Shown piece after piece: positions 57,892 to 64,000 of a stretch of 64,000 bases of DNA (the stretch's first letter is position 1; every line of letters starts with the position of its first letter). Source of the DNA: Magnetospirillum gryphiswaldense MSR-1 v2 (GTDB lineage: Bacteria > Pseudomonadota > Alphaproteobacteria > Rhodospirillales > Magnetospirillaceae). The stretch covers positions 3,969,001 to 4,033,000 of the forward strand of contig NC_023065.1 of NCBI RefSeq assembly GCF_000513295.1. The letters run 5' to 3'. The position numbers and the translations under genes were made by a program. The notes below the pieces were generated by a model. That model was given only the letters and a program-made list of their open reading frames with translations, had not been told where the DNA came from and did no database searches.

Positions 57892-58693
57892 CCATCACTT
57901 CTTTCTGCAAACGCTGACTGAGCGGGCCGGGTTGACCGTCGCCGATGGACCGTCCGTCCAGGGTGACCATGGGCCGGACCGATAGGGCATTGGTCAAGAA
58001 CACTTCACGCGCCGCCCGCAAATCATCGGCGCTGATACTGCGCTCCAGCGCCACCATGGAGCGCAGCAATTCTGCGCGCCGGATGCCGGGCAGGGCGCCG
58101 TCGGCCACTGGCGGCGTTACCAAGATGCCGTCGGCGCCGACCACGAACAGATTGGCGATGGTGGTTTCGGCGACAAATCCGTCGGTGTTCAGCAGCACCG
58201 CTTCATCGGCATTGTTGTCGGCGGCTTCCTGGCGGGCCAGGATATTGTCAAGGTAACTCAAAGATTTGCAGCGCGACAGCGGCGAGTGGGCATTGCGGCG
58301 GACCGATGTGGCGATGATGGCCCGGGCCGGCGGCAGGGCGGGCGGAAGCAGCCCGGCGGTGATCAAGACGGTGGGGGTGGTGGGCTGGGGCGGCAATAGG
58401 CCGCGCTGGCCGGGGCCGCGGCTGACGGTCAGGCGCAAGGTGCCGTGTTCCAGGCCATTGGCGGCGATCACCCGGTCGAGGGCGTTCCTCAGATCATCGA
58501 TGGACGGCAAGGGGAGACGCAAGGTGGTGGCGCCGTCGCCGAGACGGCGCAGATGACCGCCCAGGCGCAGCGGCTGACCGTGGCTGACCTTGATGGTCTC
58601 GAACAGGCCGTCGCCCAGGGTGAAGCCGCGATCGGCGGGGCTCAGACCCGCCTGTTCGGGGCTGAGGATGTCACCGTTGAGGTACAGCTTCAT
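57884..58693 (-). CDS. pabC: Aminodeoxychorismate lyase PabC-like (class IV aminotransferase)
   Basis: This PLP fold-type IV enzyme has 269 residues. The lysine is in RCKSLSYLDNILARQEA, with DRGFTLGDGLFETI at the start and NTDGFVAETTIANLFVV later. PabC releases p-aminobenzoate and pyruvate from aminodeoxychorismate for folate. Its partner pabB overlaps by 4 nt upstream, which supports that call over a branched-chain or D-amino acid aminotransferase. It overlaps greB downstream. Confidence 0.9.
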   Translation of the reverse strand: MKLYLNGDILSPEQAGLSPADRGFTLGDGLFETIKVSHGQPLRLGGHLRRLGDGATTLRLPLPSIDDLRNALDRVIAANGLEHGTLRLTVSRGPGQRGLLPPQPTTPTVLITAGLLPPALPPARAIIATSVRRNAHSPLSRCKSLSYLDNILARQEAADNNADEAVLLNTDGFVAETTIANLFVVGADGILVTPPVADGALPGIRRAELLRSMVALERSISADDLRAAREVFLTNALSVRPMVTLDGRSIGDGQPGPLSQRLQKEVMDE

Positions 58694-60009
58694 GGGCTTT
58701 CTCCCGCCAGCGCCGCCAGGATGGGCGCGGCCTTGACCGTGGTTTCGTCATACTCGGCGGCAGGATCCGACAAGGCGGTGATGCCGCTGCCGGCATGGAT
58801 GACGGCCATGCCATCCTTGCAGGCGGCGATGCGGATGGCCACCGCCAGATCCATGGCGCCATCATCGCCAAACCAGCCATAGGCGCCGCAATAGGGGCCG
58901 CGCGGCGCGCTTTCCAGTTCGGCGATGATTTCCATGGCGCGGAGCTTGGGGGCGCCGGTGACCGAACCGGGGGGGAAGCACGCCGCCAGCAGATCGGCAG
59001 CCCCCAGGCCCGGACGCATCTGGCCGGTGACGACGGAGACCAGATGATGGACGGCGGGATAGGTTTCCAACGCCATGCGTTGGGGCGCCTTGACGCTGCC
59101 CACCTGACAGACGCGGGACAGGTCGTTGCGCATCAGATCCAGGATCATCAGGTTTTCCGCCCGATCCTTGTCGCTGGCCACCAGTTGGGCGGCCAGGGCG
59201 GCATCTTCGGCGGCATCACGGCCGCGCGGACGGGTGCCCTTGATCGGGCGGGCCTCGACCACTCCGTCCGCCGCCAGGGATAAAAAGCGTTCCGGCGACA
59301 CCGAGGCCAACTGACACTTGCCGCCGGTGATGAAGGCGGCGAACGGTCCCGGCGCCAAGGCCCGCATGCGCCGGTACAAGGTGAAGGGTGGCAGGGCGTC
59401 GGGCAGGGCCGCGGTGAAGCGTTGCGCCAGATTGGCCTGAAACACGTCGCCGGCCCGGATATATTCGATTACCCGGGTGATGTCGGCCTGATATTGGCGG
59501 GGGCTGAGATCGGCCTGGGCTTGGGTTGTCGCCCGCCACTCCAGCTTGGGCAGAGGCGGGGCGGCCAGCAGGCGGTCGCGCAGGCGGTGGGCGGCCTTGG
59601 TCTCCCCCACCACCCAGGCTTGACCGGTTCGGTGATCGAAGCTGGCGACGGCGTCGAACACGCCGAGCATTGCGGCGGGAAAGGCCGGGCCGGCGCTCCG
59701 ATGGGCCGGCAGGCGTTCCAGGTGACGGCCCAGATCATAACCCAGCCAGCCGGCGATGCCGCCTTGGAACGGCGGCAGGCCGGGTACGGCCTCGCCCCGG
59801 CGGGCGCGCAAGGACTGCGCCAGCCAGGGGAATGGGTCATCGGCGCCGCCGATCAGATGATCGACCGGGTCGGCGGCGATATAGGAATAGCGGGATCGGG
59901 GGTCGCCCCCGGCGGCGCTGTCCAGCAGCACCGCCAGGGGATCGTCCGCCAAAGGGGCAAACAGGGCGACCGCATCGGTCGCCGGCAGATCAAGAACCGT
60001 CCGCCGCAC
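58690..60009 (-). CDS. pabB: Aminodeoxychorismate synthase component I PabB
   Basis: The product is chorismate-binding, 439 residues from GTG 60009 (TTG at 60015 gives 441). The PIKGTRPRG motif contains the Lys that distinguishes ADC synthase from anthranilate synthase; also seen are DLMRNDLSRVCQ, CFPPGSVTGAPKLRAME and ADYDE-type AEYDETTVKAAP. With a glutamine amidotransferase PabA, not in the window, it makes 4-amino-4-deoxychorismate. It overlaps gyaR and pabC, so the operon is tightly coupled. Confidence 0.92.
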   Translation of the reverse strand: MRRTVLDLPATDAVALFAPLADDPLAVLLDSAAGGDPRSRYSYIAADPVDHLIGGADDPFPWLAQSLRARRGEAVPGLPPFQGGIAGWLGYDLGRHLERLPAHRSAGPAFPAAMLGVFDAVASFDHRTGQAWVVGETKAAHRLRDRLLAAPPLPKLEWRATTQAQADLSPRQYQADITRVIEYIRAGDVFQANLAQRFTAALPDALPPFTLYRRMRALAPGPFAAFITGGKCQLASVSPERFLSLAADGVVEARPIKGTRPRGRDAAEDAALAAQLVASDKDRAENLMILDLMRNDLSRVCQVGSVKAPQRMALETYPAVHHLVSVVTGQMRPGLGAADLLAACFPPGSVTGAPKLRAMEIIAELESAPRGPYCGAYGWFGDDGAMDLAVAIRIAACKDGMAVIHAGSGITALSDPAAEYDETTVKAAPILAALAGESP

Positions 60010-60011
60010 CG

Positions 60012-60998
60012 TCAAAACATGCTGGCGAGCACGCGGTCCGGTGGGTTGTGGCCGTCGGCGAAGGTCTTGATGTTGATGATGACCTTTTCGCCCATGTCCA
60101 TGCGGCCTTCGATGGTGGCCGAGCCCAGATGCGGCAGCAGCACCACGTTGTCCAGACCCAACAGCTTGGGATTGACCGCCGGCTCGTGCTCGAACACGTC
60201 CAGGCCGGCCCCGGCCAACTCGCCGCGGCCCAGCATGCGGGTCAGGGCGTTTTCATCGACGATCTCGCCACGCGAGGTGTTGATGACATAGGCGTGCGGC
60301 TGCAACAGGGCCAGACGACGGGCCGACAGCAGATGGAAGGTGGCCGGGGTGTGCGGGCAATGGACGGTGACCACGTCCATGCGGGCCAGCATCTGGTCCA
60401 GGCTTTCCCAATAGGTGGCCTCGAGCTCGGCTTCCAGCTCGGGGTGCAGGCGCTTGCGGTTGTGGTAGTGGATGGACATGCCGAAGGCCTTGGCCCGGCG
60501 GGCGACGGCCTGACCGATGCGGCCCATGCCGATGATGCCCAGGCGCTTGCCCCAGATGCGGTGGCCCAACATATGGGTGGGGCTCCAGCCGTTCCACTTC
60601 TCCGACCGGAGCAGACGTTCGCCCTCGGCCAGCCGGCGGGGCACGGCCAGGATCAGCGCCATGGTCATGTCGGCGGTGTCTTCGGTCAGCACGCCCGGCG
60701 TGTTGGTGACGGTGACCGAACGTTGGCGCGCGCTGGCCAGATCGATGTGATCGACGCCGGTGCCGAAATTGGCGATCAACTTCAGATTGGGGCCAGCCTG
60801 CGACAGGATGGCGGCGTCGATGCGATCGGTGATGGTGGGCACCAGCACGTCGGCGGTTTTCACCGCCTCGATCAGATCGGCCTTGCTCATCGGCTTGTCA
60901 TCCAGATTAAGCCGCGTGTCGAACAGCTCCATCATCCGTGTTTCGATGGCGTCGGGCAGCTTGCGGGTGACGACGACGAGGGGCTTCTTTTGTGGCAT
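60012..60998 (-). CDS. gyaR: D-2-hydroxyacid dehydrogenase, glyoxylate/glycerate reductase type
   Basis: The product has 328 residues. It has the NAD motif GIIGMGRIGQAVARR, catalytic Arg in NTSRGEIVDE, Glu in LDVFEHEPAVNP and His in LPHLGSATIEGR, the D-isomer-specific 2-hydroxyacid dehydrogenase set. GyaR-type enzymes reduce glyoxylate or hydroxypyruvate. The start MPQKKPLVVVTRKL at 60998 has GGAGGA upstream. It heads the pabB-pabC-greB run and diverges from the SH3 gene. Confidence 0.92.
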   Translation of the reverse strand: MPQKKPLVVVTRKLPDAIETRMMELFDTRLNLDDKPMSKADLIEAVKTADVLVPTITDRIDAAILSQAGPNLKLIANFGTGVDHIDLASARQRSVTVTNTPGVLTEDTADMTMALILAVPRRLAEGERLLRSEKWNGWSPTHMLGHRIWGKRLGIIGMGRIGQAVARRAKAFGMSIHYHNRKRLHPELEAELEATYWESLDQMLARMDVVTVHCPHTPATFHLLSARRLALLQPHAYVINTSRGEIVDENALTRMLGRGELAGAGLDVFEHEPAVNPKLLGLDNVVLLPHLGSATIEGRMDMGEKVIINIKTFADGHNPPDRVLASMF

Positions 60999-61118
60999 TT
61001 GAATTATCTCCTCCCGGGACCCCAGTTAACTTCACGACCTAGCAAGACCTGACGGTCTTGTCCAGCGATGCTTTCATGCGCCCATGCGCTTTCGCCCCGA
61101 ACCCGGTTTCCCATTACC

Positions 61119-61149
61119 TTGACCGGGTGGGCGCATCACCCCCTATAAT
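61119..61149 (+). promoter_or_regulatory. Candidate promoter of the SH3 protein gene
   Basis: TTGACC (61119-61124) and TATAAT (61144-61149, perfect consensus) are separated by 19 bp, slightly long. The start codon follows 36 nt later. Confidence 0.45.
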
Positions 61150-61185
61150 GCCCGAGAGGCTTTGCTTCAAGGAGTGGAATTTCGC

Positions 61186-61686
61186 ATGGTTCGGGTTCGG
61201 GGGGCTGGTTTTGCGGTGGCGCTCTTGCTTTGGGGGCTGGTGCCCGCCCAAGCCGGCGAGACCAGCGGCTTGCCCCTGCCGCGTTTCGTATCGCTGAAAT
61301 CGGACGAGGTGAATTTGCGCGCCGGCCCCGGCGTGCGCTATCCCATCGACTGGATCTACCTGCGCAAGGATCTGCCGGTCGAGGTGGTGGCCGAGTTCGA
61401 GGCCTGGCGCAAGATCCGCGATTGGGAAGGGGCTGAGGGCTGGGTCCATCAATCCATGCTGTCGGGACGGCGCATGATGGTGGTCATCGGCGGCCAACCC
61501 CATATGCTGCGCGCGACCGATGCCGATTCCGCCGATCCGGTGGCCCAGGTGGCCCCTGGCGCCTTGGGCCGTCTGGTCAATTGCCCGCGCAACCGCGATT
61601 TCTGCCGCGTCGAGCTCAATCAGACCCAAGGCTGGTTGCGCCGCGACCAGATGTGGGGCGTCTACAAGGGCGAGTGGCTGGAATAA
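61186..61686 (+). CDS. Secreted SH3-domain protein
   Basis: The product has 166 residues. A signal peptide (VRGAGFAVALLLWGLVPAQA, cleavage near residue 23) is followed by a bacterial SH3 domain (EVNLRAGPGVRYPIDW, WRKIRDWEGAEGWVHQSML) and a second SH3-like half (GRLVNCPRNRDFCRVELN). Such proteins work in the periplasm, often with cell-wall enzymes. I chose ATG 61186 with AAGGAG upstream; GTG 61174 is an in-frame alternative. A promoter with perfect -10 lies upstream. Confidence 0.88.
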   Translation: MVRVRGAGFAVALLLWGLVPAQAGETSGLPLPRFVSLKSDEVNLRAGPGVRYPIDWIYLRKDLPVEVVAEFEAWRKIRDWEGAEGWVHQSMLSGRRMMVVIGGQPHMLRATDADSADPVAQVAPGALGRLVNCPRNRDFCRVELNQTQGWLRRDQMWGVYKGEWLE

Positions 61687-61746
61687 TCGTTCGTGAAAAA
61701 GTCCCTCGAGCGAAGCGAAGGACTTATTTACGAGTAGCTGGAATAA
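61671..61746. repeat. 16-bp direct repeat at the convergent gene ends
   Basis: CGAGTGGCTGGAATAA (61671-61686) and CGAGTAGCTGGAATAA (61731-61746) differ at one base. The first encodes the last residues of the SH3 protein; the second, read on the other strand, encodes the C-terminus of the PAP2 protein. They flank the terminator hairpin. Confidence 0.6.
61699..61725. terminator. Bidirectional terminator hairpin
   Basis: AAGTCCCTCG (61699-61708) pairs with CGAAGGACTT (61716-61725) with one G-U pair and a 7-nt loop. On the minus strand it runs into TTTTT and ends the PAP2 operon; on the plus strand ATTT follows the SH3 gene. Confidence 0.8.
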
Positions 61747-62513
61747 CCCACGCGCCAGCCCTTGGCGCGGAACCAGCGGGCCAGCACAACGGTGACGCAG
61801 ATGGCCAGCCACGATCCGGCCACCGCGTCCGACAGCCAATGCACGGTGGTGGCGACCCGGCTGGCGGCGACCAGGACGGCGATGCTCAGCCACAGGGCCG
61901 CGTGCCGGGGGAAGATCACCATCAACGCGGTCATGGCGGCGAAACCGGCCTGGGAATGCCCCGACGGGAACGAGTTCATCCCCCAGTGGGTATTGAACGG
62001 CTCGAAGCCGTACAGCCCCTGCTCGAACCAATAGCGCGGGCGCATTCGGCCCAGGCTGGTCTTGATGGCGTTGCTGATCAGGCCCGAGGTGGCCATGGAC
62101 AGGAACAGGAAGCCCGGCGCCACCGCCCATTGCCGCCAGCGGGCGCGGGCTTGTGGCGAAGGCGCCCGCCACGCCGCCAGCATCAGCAGCAAAAACAGGA
62201 TGCCGGCGGGGATCAGGTAAAGCTGTGCCTCGCCCAGGCGGGTGACGATCTTGAAAAAACCCTCGATCTCGCCGGTGATGGTGGCCTTCAGCCACGCCGC
62301 CACCGGGCGGTCAAAGGCCAGCATGGACAGGGCGCAATAAAGCGAGACATAGAAGGTGCCCCAACTCAACGGATGGCAGCGGATCCGCTCGCCATGGGCC
62401 GCCAGCCGGGCACGCAGGCCGGCGCTGCGTGTCCAGCTTTGCTCGGCCCACAATTCCACCCCTTCCCAGGCGATGGCGACGCGTTCCAGCAGGGTCAGCA
62501 CGCCACGCTTCAT
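61728..62513 (-). CDS. PAP2 family lipid phosphatase
   Basis: This membrane phosphatase has 261 residues and about five TM helices. All three PAP2 motifs are visible: KTSLGRMRP, FPSGHSQAG and ASRVATTVHWLSDA. It likely hydrolyses undecaprenyl- or lipid A-type phosphates on the periplasmic side. The adjacent glycosyltransferase 39 suggests an envelope-lipid role. ATG 62513 overlaps the glycosyltransferase stop. Confidence 0.92.
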   Translation of the reverse strand: MKRGVLTLLERVAIAWEGVELWAEQSWTRSAGLRARLAAHGERIRCHPLSWGTFYVSLYCALSMLAFDRPVAAWLKATITGEIEGFFKIVTRLGEAQLYLIPAGILFLLLMLAAWRAPSPQARARWRQWAVAPGFLFLSMATSGLISNAIKTSLGRMRPRYWFEQGLYGFEPFNTHWGMNSFPSGHSQAGFAAMTALMVIFPRHAALWLSIAVLVAASRVATTVHWLSDAVAGSWLAICVTVVLARWFRAKGWRVGYSSYS

Positions 62514-64000
62514 GGCGCCATCGCCCCCAGCACCGCCAGGCTGGCCCGTTTGCCGCGCGAATAGTTGAAGCCGTCGAGGATGGCGAAGGCCTCGACCTTG
62601 ACGCCGTTTTCGCCGATGCGGGCATCGAAGGCGGCTTGCTGGCGCGATTCCACCAGCACCAGGGCGCCGGGATTGGCCTTCAGGTAATCGGCGGCGCCGG
62701 CGCCATCGGTGAATTTGGTCTGGGTGCCCAGCCAGAACACCAGCGACGGCTCGGAATAGCCGGCGGCAGCCACCGGCACGTTGGAACCGATGCTGCCGAC
62801 CACCTGGGCGGCGCTCCGCGACAGGAAGGCCTTGTCCAGGCTGGGCAGCACGCCGTTGAAGAGGGCCGGATAGGTGGCGGCGGCGGTCAGGGCCAGGGCC
62901 AGACCGGCCTGGACCATGGCGCCGCGCCAGGCCAGGATGGCCGGGATCAGGGTGGCGGCGACGATGGCCAGGGCCGACACCACGTTGACGATGCCGAAAC
63001 CGTTGCCGAAATACATGGGCAGGGCGATGCAGGCGGCGGCCAGGATCAGGCCGATGGCGCACCAGACCACGTACCAGAGTTTCGCCGCCTTGTGGCGGAA
63101 GGCTTCCAGCCCTTCCACCGTCAGGGCGCCGGCCATCAGCGCCAGGGCCGGGAAGGCCGGCAGCACGTAATGGGGCAGCTTGGTCGGGATGATCTCGAAC
63201 ATCAGCCAGGTGGGCAAGGCCCAGGCCAGCAGCACGCGGAAGGCCAGACGCTGGCGTTGCGCCCACAGCCGGGTGACCACCGGGGCCAAAAGCAGCGAAC
63301 CGGGCCAGAACAGCACCACCGACAGGGCCAGATACAGGCCGGGGAAGCCGCCATGGCTCTCATGGGCGCCCAACAGCTTGGGCAACAGGTCGCCCTTGAC
63401 CGCCTCGCCGACGAAGGCGCCGCCGGTGGCCTGGGAAACGGCCACGAACCACGGTGCGGCGATAGCGGCGGCGACCACCGTGCCCAACACCGGCTTCATG
63501 GAATTGAGCCAGCGCAGATTGCGGTCGGCGATCCCTAAGGCAGCGATGGTCAGCAGGCTGATCACGGGGACCACCGGCCCCTTGATCAGGATGGCGACGC
63601 CCTGGACCAGCCAGAAGATCAGCGCTTCGGTCAGGCCGGGGCCTTTGACGTCGATGCGCGGGCCGGGGGTGGAGCAGCCACCGCCGCCAGACGAGCATGA
63701 GCCGCCGGAACTCGCCCCGCCGCTGGCCATGTCGCGGGCACGGCCCAGGATGTAGAAGCGGGCCAGGATGCCCTGGGCCGCCACCGTGCACAAAAGCAAC
63801 AGTGCGTCGGTCTTGGCCTGATGGGCCTCGCTGGTCAGCATCAGCGACGAGGCCAGCAAGATGGCGCCCAACAGGGCCGGGCGCTCGCCGATCAGGGATT
63901 TACCGAAAACGAAGGTCAGGATCACTGCCGCCCAGGCCGCCAGCAGCGACGGCAGGCGATAGGGCCAGGTCTGGGTCGAGGCCGGATGCGACAGGGTATC
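62510..64000 (-). CDS. Glycosyltransferase family 39 protein, N-terminus missing
   Basis: The frame stays open to the window edge (496 codons visible), so the start lies beyond 64000. The visible part begins DTLSHPASTQTWPYRLPSLL, typical of ArnT-like family 39 transferases that use undecaprenyl-phosphate sugars, and has many TM helices (for example LTEALIFWLVQGVAILIKG and ALIFWL). A Gly/Ser/Cys insertion (GGASSGGSCSSGGGGCS) lies in a loop near 63670-63720. The PAP2 gene overlaps its stop. Likely function is lipid A or wall modification; the sugar is unknown. Confidence 0.85.
   Translation of the reverse strand, partial: DTLSHPASTQTWPYRLPSLLAAWAAVILTFVFGKSLIGERPALLGAILLASSLMLTSEAHQAKTDALLLLCTVAAQGILARFYILGRARDMASGGASSGGSCSSGGGGCSTPGPRIDVKGPGLTEALIFWLVQGVAILIKGPVVPVISLLTIAALGIADRNLRWLNSMKPVLGTVVAAAIAAPWFVAVSQATGGAFVGEAVKGDLLPKLLGAHESHGGFPGLYLALSVVLFWPGSLLLAPVVTRLWAQRQRLAFRVLLAWALPTWLMFEIIPTKLPHYVLPAFPALALMAGALTVEGLEAFRHKAAKLWYVVWCAIGLILAAACIALPMYFGNGFGIVNVVSALAIVAATLIPAILAWRGAMVQAGLALALTAAATYPALFNGVLPSLDKAFLSRSAAQVVGSIGSNVPVAAAGYSEPSLVFWLGTQTKFTDGAGAADYLKANPGALVLVESRQQAAFDARIGENGVKVEAFAILDGFNYSRGKRASLAVLGAMAP

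Overview
The window is GC-rich, densely packed DNA from an alphaproteobacterium. Gene content and order (split ATP synthase with atpHAGDC, AmgK/MurU next to addBA, a SUV3-like helicase, a gpsA-YciI-EVE-Rieske run, a phasin, an oxidative-type dsr cluster) suggest a Rhodospirillales member of the Magnetospirillum/Phaeospirillum kind. That placement is an inference from content, not a database match. No rRNA, tRNA, CRISPR array, prophage, complete insertion sequence or magnetosome gene was recognised.

Layout. (1) 1-11.6 kb, minus strand: a cut-off tetR gene with its operator, then, read right to left, DUF484, vapBC, xerC, tsaE, amgK, murU, addB, a GxxExxY gene between two 36-bp inverted repeats, and addA. 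(2) 11.7-19 kb, plus: priA and the F1 ATP synthase operon atpHAGDC, with a large hairpin between atpD and atpC and a terminator after atpC. (3) 19-26.5 kb: a ferritin-like protein, then minus-strand plsC, a YcdF/DUF218-type gene, ftsX and ftsE, a divergent zinc-ribbon membrane protein, an unrecognised 392-aa protein and a REC-REC-GGDEF diguanylate cyclase. (4) 26.6-37 kb, minus: dsrABEFHCMKLJOP, the reverse dissimilatory sulfite reductase pathway that oxidises stored or carried sulfur to sulfite. (5) 37.3-38.5 kb, plus, divergent from dsrA: a 32-residue Cys-containing small ORF, a TauD/TfdA-type dioxygenase and a 69-aa protein, apparently translationally coupled. (6) 38.5-45.4 kb, minus: an unrecognised Ala/Gln-rich protein, SUV3-like helicase, queD, queE, an unrecognised small protein, rsmE, nfeD and an SPFH protein. 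(7) 45.5-50.6 kb, plus: gpsA, yciI, EVE, Rieske, acs, an alpha/beta hydrolase. (8) 50.6-64 kb: a multi-PAS diguanylate cyclase, an aspC-type aminotransferase, a PD-(D/E)XK-like orphan, phasin, an ABC-2 exporter pair, greB-pabC-pabB-gyaR, an SH3 protein, a PAP2 phosphatase and a glycosyltransferase 39 that runs off the window.

How the genes work together. The dsr block is the main metabolic island. DsrC carries sulfur as a trisulfide, DsrEFH loads it, DsrAB oxidises it, DsrL links the reaction to NAD(P)H, and DsrMKJOP moves electrons across the membrane. Most other genes are housekeeping: DNA repair (AddAB, PriA, XerC), cell-wall recycling (AmgK/MurU), division (FtsEX), ATP synthesis, queuosine and folate precursors, acetate activation and PHB granule coating. 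The least explained parts are the small-ORF/dioxygenase/69-aa unit beside dsr, the inverted-repeat GxxExxY cassette placed exactly at the addB-addA junction, and several orphan proteins.
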